From Acanthosepion lycidas (lineage: Eukaryota > Mollusca > Cephalopoda > Sepiida > Sepiidae), in contig CAWVQA010000085.1 of assembly GCA_963932145.1 (NCBI GenBank), positions 372,001-436,000 on the forward strand: a DNA stretch of 64,000 bases, written 5' to 3'. Shown here piece after piece: positions 1 through 13,458 of this stretch; positions within the stretch are counted from its first letter, which is position 1, and each line of letters starts with the position of its first letter. The notes below the pieces were generated by a model. That model was given only the letters and a program-made list of their open reading frames with translations. It had not been told where the DNA came from and searched no databases. A program made the position numbers and the translations under genes.

Positions 1-1602
1 ATCTGCACAAAAATATTTTGCCTTCAAATTCATACCGCGATCGTAGGATGCATGGAGTCAAATCATATGACTGAGATTTCCATGAAAAAGATTGTTGGCA
101 GAAAATGGGTGATCACTGTACATTTCTCTTCTCTTTCCTATTTATATTTCTAAATTACCCCCTTAATTTAGCATTATGGACAGGGAAAGACCTAATCTAA
201 GATCTGCAAAAAAATATTTTTCCTTCAAATTCATACCGTGATCGTAGCATGTATGGACACGACTCATATGACTGGGATTTCCATGAAAAAGATTGTGGGC
301 AGAAAATGGGTGATCACTGTATATTTCTCTTCTGTTTCCTATTTATATTGCTATTTTACCTCCTCAATTTAGCATTATGGACAGGGAAAGACCTAATCTA
401 AGATCTGCAAAAAAATATTTTGTTTTCAAATTCATACCGTGTTCGTAGCATGCATGGACTCGACTTATATGATTGGAATTTCCATGAAAAAGATTGTGTG
501 CAAAAAATGGGTGATCACTGTACATTTCTCTTCTGTTTCCTATTCATATTTCTATTTTACCTCCTCAATTTAGCATTATGGACAGGGTAAGACCTAATCT
601 AAGAACTGCAAAAAAATATTTCGCCTTCAAATTCATACCGTGAACGTAGCATGCATATACTCGACTCATATGACTGGGATTTCCATGAAAAAGATTGTGG
701 GCAGAAAATGGGTGATCATTGTAGATTTCTCTTCTCTTTCCTATTTATATTTTACCTCCTCAATTTAGCATTATGGACAAGGAAAGACCTAATCTAAGAT
801 CTGCAAAAAAATATTTCTCTTTCAAATTCATACCATGATCGTAGCATGCATGGACTCGACTCATATGACTGGGATTTCCATGAAAAAGATTGTGGGCAGA
901 AAATGGGTGATCACTGTACATTTCTCTACTGTTTCCTATTTATATTTCTAATTTACGTCCTTCATTTAGCATTATGGACTGGGAAAGACCTAATCTAAGT
1001 TCTGCAAAAAAATATTTTGCCTTCAAATTCATACCGTGATCGTAGCAGGTATGGACTTGACTCATATGACAGGGATTTCCATGAAAAAGATTGTGGGCAG
1101 AAAATGGTTGCTCGCTGTACATTTCTCTTCTGTTTCCTATTTATATTTATATTTTACCTCCTCAATTTAGCATTATGGACAGGGAAATATCTAATCTAAG
1201 ACCTGCAAATAAATATTTTGCCTTCAAATTCATACCGTGATCGTAGCATGCATTGACTCGACTCATATGACTGGGATTTCCATGAAAAATATTGTGGGCA
1301 GAAAATGGGTGATCACTGTACATTTCTCTTCTCTTTCCTATTTATATTTCTAATTACCTCCTCAATTTAGCATTATGGACAGGGAAAGACCTAATCTATG
1401 TTCTGCAAAAAAATATTTTACCCTTCAAATTCATACCGTGATTGTAGCATGCATGGACTCGACTTATATGACTGGGATTTCAATGAAAAAGATTGTTGGT
1501 ATAAAATGGGTGATCACTGTACATTTCTCTTCTGTTTCCTATTTATATTTATATTTTACCTCCTCAATTTAGCATTATGGACAGGGAAAGACCTAATCTA
1601 AG
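1..1602 (+). repeat. 8-unit repeat, first copy (left edge)
   Basis: The first unit has the rare combination gtaggatgcatgg, agtcaaatcat and actgagattt, and the same set reappears at 1603. The offset is 1602 bp (8 units minus 6 bp). The 6-bp loss is a deletion of one TATTTC-like step at about 745. The second copy starts at 1603 but soon becomes a hybrid. Confidence 0.7.
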
Positions 1603-1803
1603 ATCTGCACAAATATATTTTGCCTTCAAATTCATACCGTGATCGTAGGATGCATGGAGTCAAATCATATGACTGAGATTTCCATGAAAAAGATTGTTGG
1701 CAGAAAATGGGTGATCACTGTATATTTCTCTTCTGTTTCCTATTTATATTGCTATTTTACCTCCTCAATTTAGCATTATGGACAGGGAAAGACTTAATTT
1801 AAT
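1603..1803 (+). repeat. Hybrid unit (unequal-exchange product)
   Basis: Its left part matches the unit at 1-201 (gtaggatgcat, agtcaaatcat, gattgttggcag). Its right part matches the next unit at about 202 (ctgtatatttctc, atattgctatttt). The switch lies between unit positions about 96 and 120. It looks like a join between two adjacent units with loss of exactly one unit length. Confidence 0.7.
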
Positions 1804-2807
1804 ATCTGCAAAAAAATATTTTGCTTTCAAATTCATACCGTGATCGTAGCATGCATGGACTCGACTCATATGACTGGGATTTCCATGAAAAAGATGGTGG
1901 GCAGAAAATGGTAGATCACTGTATATTTCTATTCTGTTTCCTATTTATATTTATATTTTACCTCCTCAATTTAGCATTATGGACAGGGAAAGATATAATC
2001 TAAGATCTGCAAAAAATATTTTGCCTTCAAATTCATATCGTGATCGTAGCATGCATGGACTCGACTCATATGACTGGGATTTCCATGAAAAAGATTGTGG
2101 GCAGAAAATGGGTGATCACTGTACATTTCTCTTCTGTTGCGTATTTATATTTCTATTTTACTTCCTTCATTTAGCATTATTGACAGGGAAAGACCTAATC
2201 TAAGATCTGCACAAAAATATTTTGCCTTCAAATTCATACCGTGATCGTAGCACTCCTGGACTCGACTCATATAACTGGGATTTCCCTGAAAAAGATTGTG
2301 GGCAGAAAATGGTAGATCACTGTATATTTCTATTCTGTTTCCTATTTATATTTCTAATTTACCTCCTCAATTTAGCATTATGGACAGGGAAAGACCTAAT
2401 CTAAGATCTGCACAAAAATATTTTGCCTTCAAATTCATACCGTGATTGTAGCATGCTTGGACTCGACTTATATGACTGGGATTTCAATGAAAAAGATTGT
2501 GGGTATAAAATGGGTGATCACTGTACATTTCTCTTCTGTTTCCTATTTATATTTGTATTTGACTTCCTTCATTTAGCATTTTGGACAGGGAAAGACCTAA
2601 TCTAAGATCTGCAAAAAAATATTTTGCCTTTAAATTCAGACCGTGATCGTAGCATGTATGGACTCGACTCATATTACTGGGGTTTCCATGAAAAAGATTG
2701 TGGGCAGAAAATAGGTGAGCACTGTACATTTCTCTTCTGTTTCCTATTTATATTTCTATTTTACTTCCTTCATTTAGCGTTATGGACAGGGAAAGACCTA
2801 ATCTAAG

Positions 2808-3074
2808 TTCTGCAAAAAAATATTTTGCCTTCAAATTCATACCTTGATTGTAGCAGGTATGGACTTGACTCATATGACTGGGATTTCCATGAAAAAGATT
2901 GTGGGCAGAAAATGGGTGATCACTGTACATTTCTCTTCTGTTTCCTATTTATATTTATATTTTACCTCCTCAATTTAGCATTATGGACAGGGAAAGATAT
3001 AATCTAAGATCTGCAAAAAATATTTTGCCTTCAAATTCATACCGTGATAGTACCATTTATGGACTCGACTCATA
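2808..3074 (+). repeat. Duplicated segment, copy 1 (partner at 4616)
   Basis: Shares the rare string accttgattgtagcaggt and the following gtgatagta..catttatgg with the segment 1808 bp downstream (9 units minus 1 bp). The tail of the preceding unit (tttagcgttatgg) is also shared, so the duplicated tract begins slightly earlier, near 2700. Confidence 0.75.
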
Positions 3075-4011
3075 TGACTGGGATTTCCATGAAAACATTC
3101 TGGGCAGAAAATGGGTGATCACTTTACATTTCTCTTCTGTTTCCTATTTATATTTGTATTTGACTTCCTTCATTTAGCATTATGGACAGGGAAAGAACTA
3201 ATCAAACATCTGCAAAAAAATGTTTTGCCTTCAAATTCATACCGTGATCGTAGCATGTAAGGACTCGACCCATATGACTGGGATTTCCATGAAAAAGATT
3301 GTGGGCAGAAAATGGGTGATCACTGTACATTTCTCTTCTCTTTCCTATTTATATTTGTATTTGACTTCCTTCATTTAGCATTATGGACAGGGAAAGACCT
3401 AATCTAAGTTCTGCAAAAAAATATTTTGCCTTCAAATTCATACCGTGATCGTAGCATGTAAGGACTCGACCCATATGACTGGGATTTCCATGAAAAAGAT
3501 TGTGGGCAGAAAATGGGTGATCACTGTACATTTCTCTTCTGTTTCCTATTTATATTTATATTTTACCTCCTCAATTTAGCATTATGGACAGGGAAAGACC
3601 TAATCTAAGATCTGCAAAAAAATATTATGCCTTCAAATTCATACCGTGATCATAGCATGCATGGACTCGACTCATATGACTGGGATTTCCATGAAAAAGA
3701 TTGTGGGCGGTAAATGGGTGATCACTGTACATTTCTCTTCTGTTTCCCATTTCTATTTCTCTTTTACCTCCTCAATTTAGCATTTTGGACAGGGAAAGAC
3801 CTAATATAAGCTCTGCAAAAAATTATTTTGCCTTCAAATTCATGCCGTGATCGTAGCATGCATGGACTCGACTCATATGACTGCGATTTCCATGAAAAAG
3901 ATTGTGGGCAGAAAATGGGTGATCACTGTACATTTCACTTCTGTTTCCTATTTATATTTTTATTTTACTTCCTTCATTTAGCATTATGGACAGGGAAAGA
4001 CCTAATCTAAG

Positions 4012-4615
4012 ATCTGCAAAAAAATATTTTGCTTCAAATTCATACCGTGATCGTAGCATGCATGGACTCGACTCATATGACTGGGATTTCCATGAAAAAG
4101 ATTGTGGGCACAAAATGGGTGATCACTGTACATTTCTCTTCTGTTTTCTATTTATATTTTTATTTTACTTCCTTCATTTAGCATTATGGACAGGGAAAGA
4201 CCTAATCTAAGATCTGCAAAAAAATATTTTACCTTCAAATTCACACCGTGATCGTAGCATGCATGGACTCGACTCATATGACCGGAATTTCCATGAAAAT
4301 GATTGTGGGCAGAAAATGGGTGATCACTGTACATTTCTCTTCTTTTTCCTATTTATATTTCTATTTTGCTCCCTCAATTTAGCACTATGGACAGGGAAAG
4401 ACCTAATCTAAGCTCTGCAAAAAAAAAAATTTTGCCTTCAAATTCATCCCGTGATCATAGCATTTATGGACTCGACTCATATGACTGGGATTTCCATGAA
4501 AAAGATTGTGGGCAGACAATGGGTAAGCACTGTACATTTCTCTTCTGTTTCCTATTTATATTTCTATTTTACTTCCTTCATTTAGCGTTATGGACAGGGA
4601 AAGACCTAATCTAAG
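4012..4615 (+). repeat. Three-unit cassette, copy 1 of 4
   Basis: Defined by ttttgcttcaaattc (1-bp deletion), then gaccggaatttcc with tattttgctccctca, then a long A-run (aaaaaaaaaatttt) followed by attcatcccgtg and catttatgg. The same ordered set recurs at 5418, 7831 and, as the last two units only, 17479. Confidence 0.8.
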
Positions 4616-4883
4616 TTCTGCAAAAAAATATTTTGCCTTCAAATTCATACCTTGATTGTAGCAGGTATGGACTTGACTCATATGACTGGGATTTCCATGA
4701 AAAAGCTTGTGGGCAGAAAATGGGTGATCACTGTACATTTCTCTTCTGTTTCCTATTTATATTTATATTTTACCTCCTCAATTTAGCATTATGGACAGGG
4801 AAAGATATAATCTAAGATCTGCAAAAAATATTTTGCCTTCAAATTCATACCGTGATAGTAGCATTTATGGACTCGACTCATAT
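4616..4883 (+). repeat. Duplicated segment, copy 2 (partner at 2808)
   Basis: Same diagnostic variants as the copy at 2808, with small differences (aaaaagcttgtgg here, aaaaagattgtgg there). The match fades within the second unit. Confidence 0.75.
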
Positions 4884-5417
4884 GACGGGGATTTCCATGA
4901 AAAAGATTGTGGGCAGAAAATGGGTGATCACTGTACATTTCTCTTCTGTTTCCTATTTATATTTCTATTTTACCTCCTCAATTTAGCATTATGGACAGGG
5001 AAAGACCTAATCTAAGATCTGCACAAAAATATTTTGCCTTCAAATTCATACCGTGATTGTAGCACTCCTGGACTCGACTCATATAAGTGGGATTTCCATG
5101 AAAAAGATTGTGGGCAGAAAATGGGTGATCTCAGTACATTTCTCTTCTGTTTCCTATTTATATTTCTAATTTACGTCCTCAATTTAGCATTATGGACAGG
5201 GAAAGACCTAAACTAAGATCTGCAAAAAATATTTTGCCTTCAAATTCATACCGTGATCTTAGCATGTATGGACTCGACTCATATGACTGGGATTACCATG
5301 AAAAAGATTGTGGGCAGAAAATGGGTGATCACTGTACATTTCACTTCTGTTTCCTATTTATATTTTTATTTTACTTCCTTCATTTAGCATTATGGACAGG
5401 GAAAGACCTAATCTAAG

Positions 5418-6021
5418 ATCTGCAAAAAAATATTTTGCTGCAAATTCATACCGTGATCGTAGCATGCATGGACTCGACTCATATGACTGGGATTTCCATG
5501 AAAAAGATTGTGGGCACAAAATGGGTGATCACTGTACATTTCTCTTCTGTTTTCTATTTATATTTTTATTTTACTTCCTTCATTTAGCATTATGGACAGG
5601 GAAAGACCTAATCTAAGATCTGCAAAAAAATATTTTACCTTCAAATTCATACCGTGATCGTAGCATGCATGGACTCGACTCATATGACCGGAATTTCCAT
5701 GACAATGATTGTGGGCAGAAAATGGGTGATCACTGTACATTTCTCTTCTTTTTCCTATTTATATTTCTATTTTGCTCCCTCAATTTAGCATTATGGTCAG
5801 GGAAAGACCTAATCTAAGCTCTGCAAAAAAAAAAATTTTGCCTTCAAATTCATCCCGTGATCATAGCATTTATGGACTCGACTCATATGACTGGGATTTC
5901 CATGAAAAAGATTGTGGACAGACAATGGGTGATCGCTGTACATTTCTCTTCTGTTTCCTATTTATATTTCTATTTTACCTTCTCAATTTAGCATTATGGA
6001 CAGCGAAAGACCTAATCTAAG
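5418..6021 (+). repeat. Three-unit cassette, copy 2 of 4
   Basis: Matches the cassette at 4012 at an offset of 1406 bp (7 units minus 1 bp). The previous unit (tttcacttctg at 5341) also matches its counterpart at 3935. Ends with the variant ggacagcgaaag, which is shared with the copy near 17861. Confidence 0.8.
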
Positions 6022-6625
6022 ATCTGCAAAAAAATATTTTGCCTTCAAATTCAAACCGTGAACGTAGCATGCATGGACTCGGCTCATATGACTGGGATTT
6101 CCATGTAAAAGATTGAGGGCAGAAAATTGGGTGATCACTGTACATTTCTCTTCTGTTTCCTATTGATATTTATATTTTACCTCCTCAATTTAGCATTATG
6201 GACAGGGAAAGACCTAATCTTAGATCTGCAAAAAAATATTTTGCCTTCAAATTCATACCGTGATCGTAGCATGCATGGACTGGACTCATATGACTGGGAT
6301 TTCCATGAAAAAGATTGTGGGCAGAAAATGGGTGGTCACTGTACATTTCTCTTCTGTTTCCTATTTATATTTATATTTAACTTCCTCAATTTAGCATTAT
6401 GGACAGGGAAAGACCTAGTCTAAAATCTGCACAAAAATATTTTGCTTTCAAATTCATACCGTGATCGCAGCATGAATGGACTCGACTCATATGACTGGGA
6501 TTTCCATGAAAAAGATTGTGGGCAGAAAATGGGTGATCACTGTACATTTCTCTTCTGTTTCCTATTTATATTTATATTTTACTTCCTCAATTTAGCATTA
6601 TGGACAGGGAAAGACCTAATCTAAG
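6022..6625 (+). repeat. Three-unit cassette Q, copy 1
   Basis: Units with attcaaaccgtgaacg, ctcggctcat, catgtaaaagattgaggg and a 1-bp insertion (aaaattgggtg), then ggactggactc, then atcgcagcatgaatgg. The same three follow each other at 9238, exactly 3216 bp (16 units) away. Confidence 0.85.
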
Positions 6626-7227
6626 ATCAGTAAAAAAATATTTTGCATTCAAATTCATACCGTGAACGTAGCATGCATGGACTCGACTAATATGAATGGG
6701 ATTTCCATGAAAAAGATTCTGGGCAGAAAATGGGTGATACAGTACATTTCTCGTCTGTTTCTTAGTTATATTTCTATTTGACTTCCTCAATTTAGCATTA
6801 TGGACAGGGAAAGACCTAATCTAAGATCTGCAAAAAAAAAATTTCCCTTCAAATTCATACCGTGATCGTAGCATGCATGGACTCTACTCATATGACTGGG
6901 ATTTCCATGAAAAAGATTGTGGGCAGAAAATGGGTGATCACTGTACATTTTTCTTCTGTTTCTTGTTTATATTTATATTTTACTTCCTCAATTTAGCATT
7001 ATGGACAGGGAAAGACCTAATCTAAGATCTGCAAAAACATATTTTGCCTTCAAATTCATACCGTGATCGTAGCATGCATGTACTCGACTATTATGACTGG
7101 GATTTCCATGAAAAAGATTGTGGGCAGAAAATGGGTGATCACTGTACATTTCTCTTCTGGTTCCTATTTATATTTCTATTTTACCTCCTCAATTTAGCAT
7201 TATGGACAGGGAAAGACCTAAACTAAG
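6626..7227 (+). repeat. Three-unit cassette P, copy 1 of 3
   Basis: Marked by gggtgatacagtac (1-bp shorter), ctcgtctgtttcttagtt, an A-run before tttccc/tttgcc, ttcttctgtttcttgttt, and gactattatgactgg. The set recurs at 8435 (offset 1809, 9 units) and 10445. Confidence 0.85.
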
Positions 7228-7830
7228 ATCTGCAAAAAAATATTTTGCCTTTAAATTCATACCGTGATCGTAGCATGCATGGACTCAACTCATATGAATG
7301 GGATTTCCATGAAAAAGATTGTGGGTACAAAATGGGGGATCACTGTACATTTCTCTTCTGTTTCCTCTTCATATTTCTATTTTACCTCCTCAATTCAGCA
7401 TTATGGACAGGGAAAGATTTAATCTAAGATCTGCAAAAAAATATTTTGCCTTCAAATTCATACCGTGAACGTAGCATGCATGGACTCGACTCATATGACT
7501 GGGATTTCCATGAAAAAGATTGTGGGCCCAAAATGGGTGATCACTGTACATTTCTCTTCTGTTTCTTATTTATATTTCTATTTTACTTCCTGAATTTAGC
7601 ATTATGGACAACAAAAGACCTAATCTAAGATCTGCAAAAAAATATTTGGCCTTCAAATTTATACCGTGATCGTAGCATGCATGGACACGACTCATATGAC
7701 TGGGATTTCCATGAAAAAGATTGTGGGCACAAAATGGGTGATCACTGTACATTTCTCTTCTGTTTCCTATTTATATTTCTATTTTACTTCCTCAATTTAG
7801 CATTATAGACAGGGAAAGACCTAATCTAAG

Positions 7831-8434
7831 ATCTGCAAAAAAATATTTTGCTTCAAATTCATACCGTGATCGTAGCATGCATGGACTCGACTCATATGAC
7901 TGGGATTTCCATGAAAAAGATTGTGGGCACAAAATGGGTGATCACTGTACATTTCTCTTCTGTTTCCTATTTATATTTCTATTTTACTTCCTTCATTTAG
8001 CATTATGGACAGGGAAAGACCTAATCTAAGATCTGCAAAAAAATATTTTACCTTCAAATTCATACCGTGATCGTAGTATGCATGGACTCGACTCATATGA
8101 CCGGAATTTCCTTGAAAAAGATTGTGGGCAGAAAATGGGTGATCACTGTACATTTCTCTTCTTTTTCCTATTTATATTTCTATTTTGCTCCCTCAATTTA
8201 GCATTATGGACAGGGAAAGACCTAATCTAAGCTCTGCAAAAAAAAAAATTTTGCCTTCAAATTCATCCCGTGATCGTAGCATTTATGGACTCGACTCATA
8301 TGACTGGGATTTCCATGAAAAAGATTGTGGGCAGACAATGGGTGATCGCTGTACATTTCTCTTCTGTTTCCTATTTATATTTATATTTTACCTTCTCAAT
8401 TTAGCATTATGGACAGGGAAAGACCTAATCTAAG
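7831..8434 (+). repeat. Three-unit cassette, copy 3 of 4
   Basis: Matches the copy at 5418 at an offset of 2413 bp (12 units plus 1 bp), including gaccggaatttcc, ttttgctccctca and the long A-run. Differs by gtagtatgc and ccttgaaaaag. Confidence 0.8.
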
Positions 8435-9036
8435 ATCTGCAAAAAAATATTTTGCCTTCAAATTCATACCGTGAACGTAGCATGCATGGACTCGACTCAT
8501 ATGAATGGGATTTCCATGAAAAAGATTGTGGGCAGAAAATGGGTGATACAGTACATTTCTCGTCTGTTTCTTAGTTATATTTCTATTTGACTTCCTCAAT
8601 TTAGCATTATGGACAGGGAAACACCTAATCTAAGATCTGCAAAAAAAAAATTTGCCTTCAAATTCATACCGTGATCGTAGCATGCATGGACTCTACTCAT
8701 ATGACTGGGATTTCCATGAAAAAGATTGTGGGCAGAAAATGGGTGATCACTGTACATTTTTCTTCTGTTTCTTGTTTATATTTATATTTTACTTCCTCAA
8801 TTTAGCATTATGGACAGGGAAAGACCTAATCTAAGATCTGCAAAAACATATTTTGCCTTCAAATTCATACCGTGATCGTACCATGCATGTACACGACTAT
8901 TATGACTGGGATTTCCATGAAAAAGATTGTGGGCAGAAAATGGGTGATCACTGTACATTTCTCTTCTGTTTCCTCTTCATATTTCTATTTTACCTCCTCA
9001 ATTTAGCATTATGGACAGGGAAAGAACTAATCTAAG
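8435..9036 (+). repeat. Three-unit cassette P, copy 2 of 3
   Basis: Same ordered variants as 6626-7227. The third unit has gtaccatgcatgtacacgac. Confidence 0.85.
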
Positions 9037-9237
9037 ATCTGCAATAAAATATTTTGCCTTCAAATTCATACCGTGATCGTAGCATGCATGGACACGACTC
9101 ATATGACTGGGATTTCCATGAAAAAGATAGTGGGCAGTAAATGGGTGATCACTGTACATTTCTCTTCTGTTTCCTATTTATATTTTTATTTTACTTCCTT
9201 CATTTAGCATTATGGACAGTGAAAGACCTAATCTAAG

Positions 9238-9841
9238 ATCTGCAAAAAAATATTTTGCCTTCAAATTCAAACCGTGAACGTAGCATGCATGGACTCGGCT
9301 CATATGACTGGGATTTCCATGTAAAAGATTGAGGGCAGAAAATTGGGTGATCACTGTACATTTCTCTTCTGTTTCCTATTTATATTTATATTTTACCTCC
9401 TCAATTTAGCATTATGGACAGGGAAAGACCTAATCTAAGATCAGCAAAAAAATATTTTGCCTTCAAATTCATACCGTGATCGTAGCATGCATGGACTGGA
9501 CTCATATGACTGGGATTTCCATGAAAAAGATTGTGGGCAGAAAATGGGTGATCACTGTACATTTCTCTTCTGTTTCCTATTTATATTTATATTTAACTTC
9601 CTCAATTTAGCATTATGGACAGGGAAAGACCTAGTCTAAAATCTGCACAAAAATATTTTGCTTTCAAATTCATACCGTGATCGCAGCATGAATGGACTCG
9701 ACTCATATGACTGGGATTTCCATGAAAAAGATTGTGGGCAGAAAATGGGTGATCACTGTACATTTCTCTTCTGTTTCCTATTTATATTTATATTTTCCTT
9801 CCTCAATTTAGCATTATGGACAGGGAAAGACCTAATCTAAG
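9238..9841 (+). repeat. Three-unit cassette Q, copy 2
   Basis: Near-identical to 6022-6625 by eye. Differences include ctatttatatt versus ctattgatatt, and gtgatcac versus gtggtcac. Confidence 0.85.
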
Positions 9842-10444
9842 ATCAGTAAAAAAATATTTTGCCTTCAAATTCATACCGTGAACGAGGCATGCATGTACTC
9901 GACTATTATGACTGGGATTTCCATGAAAAAGATTGTGGGCAGAAAATGGGTGATCACTGTACATTTCACTTCTGTTTCCTATTTATATTTCTATTTTACC
10001 TCCTCAATTTAGCATTATGGACAGGGAAAGAACTAAACTAAGATCTGCAAAAAAATATTTTACCTTCAAATTCATACCGTGATCGTAGCATGCATGGACT
10101 CGACTCAGATGACTGGGATTTCCATGAAAAAGATTGTGGGCACAAAATGGGGGATAACTGTACATTTCTCTTCTGTTTCCTCTTCATATTTCTATTTTAC
10201 CTCCTCAATTTAGCATTATGGACAGGGAAAGACCTAATCAAAGATCTGCAAAAAAATATTTTGCCTTCAAATTCATACCGTGATTGTAGCATGCATGGAC
10301 TCGACTCATATGACTGGGATTTCCATGAAAAAGATTGTGGGCAGAAAATGGGTGATCACTGTACATTTCTCTTCTGTATCCTATTTATATTTATATTTTA
10401 CTTCCTCAATTTAGCATTATGGACAGGGAAAGACCTAATCTAAG

Positions 10445-11046
10445 ATCAGTAAAAAAATATTTTGCCTTCAAATTCATACCGTGAACGTAGCATGCATGGA
10501 CTCGACTCATATGAATGGGATTTCCATGAAAAAGATTGTGGGCAGAAAATGGGTGATACAGTACATTTCTCGTCTATTTCTTAGTTATATTTCTATTTGA
10601 CTTCCTCAATTTAGCATTATGGACAGGGAAAGACCTAATCTAAGATCTGCAAAAAAAAAATTTGCCTTCAAATTCATACCGTGATCGTAGCATGCATGGA
10701 CTCGACTCATATGACTGGGATTTCCATGAAAAAGATTGTGGGCAGAAAATGGGTGATCACTGTACATTTTTCTTCTGTTTCTTGTTTCTATTTATATTTT
10801 ACTTCCTGAATTTAGCATTATGGACAGGGAAAGACCTAATCTAAGATCTGCAAAAACATATTTTGCCTTCAAATTCATACCGTGATCGTAGCATGCATGG
10901 ACTCGACTATTATGACTGGGATTTCCATGAAAAAGATTATGTGCAGAAAATGCGTGATCACTGTACATTTCTCTTCTGTTTCCTATTTATATTTTTATTT
11001 TACTTCCTTCATTTAGCATTATGGACAGGGAAAGACCTAATCTAAG
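10445..11046 (+). repeat. Three-unit cassette P, copy 3 of 3
   Basis: Same ordered variants, 2010 bp (10 units) after copy 2. The third unit has gattatgtgcagaaaatgcg. Confidence 0.8.
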
Positions 11047-11448
11047 ATCAGCAAAAAAATATTTTACCTTCAAATTCATACCGTGATCGTAGCATGTATG
11101 GACTCGACTCATATGACTTTGATTTCCATGAAAAAGATTGTGGGCAGAAAATTGGTGATCACTGTACATTTCTCTTCTGTTTTCTATTTATATTTCTATT
11201 TTACCTCCTCAATTTAGCATTATGGTCAGGGAAAGACCTAAACTAAGATCTGCAAAAAAATATTTTGCCTTCAAATTCATACCGTGATCATAGCATGCAT
11301 GGATTCGACTCATATGACTGGGATTTCCATGAAAAAGATTGTGGGCAGAAAATGGGTGATCACTGTACATTTCTTTTCTGTTTCCTATTTATATTTCTAT
11401 TGTACCTCCTTAATTTAGCATTATGGACAGGGAAAGACCTAATCTAAT

Positions 11449-11850
11449 TTCTGCAAAATAATATTTTGCCTTCAAATTCATAACGTGATCGTAGCATGCA
11501 TGGACACGAATCATATGACTGGGATTTCCATGAAAAAGATTGTGGGCCGAAAATGGGTGATCACTGTACATTTCTCTTCTGTTTTCTATTCATATTTCTA
11601 TTTTACTTCCTTCATTTATCATTATGGACAGGGAAAGACCTAATCTAAGATCTGCAAATAAATATTTTGCCTTCAAATTCATACCGTGATCGTAGCATGT
11701 ATGGACTCAACTCATATGACTGGGATTTCCATGAAAAAGATTGTGGGCAGAAAATGGGTGATCACTGTATATTTCTCTTCTGTTTACTATTTATATTTAT
11801 ATTTTACCTCCTCAATTTAGCATTATGGACAGGGAAAGACCTAATCTAAG
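11449..11850 (+). repeat. Two-unit duplication, copy 1
   Basis: Shares attcataacgtg, ttttctattcatattt, catttatcattatgg and gcaaataaatatt with the segment 805 bp downstream (4 units plus 1 bp). Confidence 0.75.
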
Positions 11851-12253
11851 ATCTGCAAAAAAATATTTTTCCTTCAAATACATACCGTGAACGTAGCATG
11901 TATGGACTCGACTCATATGACTGGGATTTCCATGAAAAAGATTGTGGGCAGAAAATTGGGTGATCACTGTATATTTCTCTTCTGTTTCCTATTTATATTG
12001 CTATTTTACCTCTTCAATTTAGCATTATGGACAGGGAAAGACCTAATCTAAGATCTGCAAAAAAATATTTTGCCTTCAAATTCATACCGTGATCGTAGCA
12101 TGCATGGACTCGACTCATATGACTGGGATTTCCATGAAAAAGATTGTGGGCAGAAAATATGTGATCACAGTACTTTTCTCTTCTGTTTCCTATTTATATT
12201 TCTAATTTACCTCCTCAATTTAGCATTATGGACCGGGAAAGACCTAATCTAAG

Positions 12254-12655
12254 TTCTGCAAAAAAATATTTTGCCTTCAAATTCATAACGTGAACGTAGC
12301 ATGCATGGACACGACTCATATGACTGGGATTTCCATGAAAAAGATTGTGGGCAGAAAATGGGTGATTACTGTACATTTCTCTTCTGTTTTCTATTCATAT
12401 TTCTATTTTACTTCCTTCATTTATCATTATGGACAGGGAAAGACCTAATCTAAGATCTGCAAATAAATATTTTGCCTTAAAATTCATACCGTGATCGTAG
12501 CATGTATGGACTCAACTCATATGACTGGGATTTCCATGAAAAAGATTGTGGGCTGAAAATGGGTGATCACTGTATATTTCTCTTCTGTTTACTATTTATA
12601 TTTCTATTTTACCTCCTCAATTTAGCATTATGGACAGGGAAAGACCTAATCTAAG
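12254..12655 (+). repeat. Two-unit duplication, copy 2
   Basis: Partner of 11449-11850 with the same markers. Differs by gaacgtag versus gatcgtag and by gggctgaaaatgg. Confidence 0.75.
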
Positions 12656-13458
12656 ATCTGCAAAAAAATATTTTGCCTTCAAATTCATACCGTGATCGTA
12701 GCATGCATGGACACGACTCATATGACTGGGATTTCCATGAAAAAGATTGTGGGCAGAAAATGGGTGATCACTGTACATTTCTCTTCTGTTTCCTATTTAT
12801 ATTTCAAATTTACCTCCTCAATTTAGCATTATGGACAGGGAAAGACCTAATCTAAGGTCTGCAAAAAAATATTTTGAATTCAAATTCATACCGTGATCGT
12901 AGCATGTATGGACTCGACTCATATGACTGGGATTTCCATGAAAGAGATTGTGGGCTGAAAATGGGAGATCACTGTACATTTCTCTTCTGTTTCCTATTTA
13001 TATTTCTAATTTACCTCCTCAATTTATCATTATGGACAGGTAAAGAACTAATCTACGATCTGCAAATAAATATTTTGCCTTCACATTCATACCCTGATCG
13101 TAGCATGCATGGACTCGACTCGTATGACTGGGATTACCATGAAAAATATTGTGGGCAGAAAATGGGTGATCACTGTACATTTCTCTTCTGTTTTCTATTT
13201 ATATTTCTAATTTACCTCCTCAATTTAGCATTATGGACAGGGAAAGACCTAATCTAAGATCTGCAAAAAATATTTTGCCTTCAAATTCATACCGTGATCG
13301 TAGCATGTATGGACTCGACTCATATGACTGGGATTTCCATGAAAAAGATTGTGGGCAGAAAATGGGTGATCACTGTACATTGATCTTCTCTTTCCTATTT
13401 ATATTTGTATTTGACTTCCTTCATTTAGCATTATGGACAGGGAAAGACCTAATCTAAG

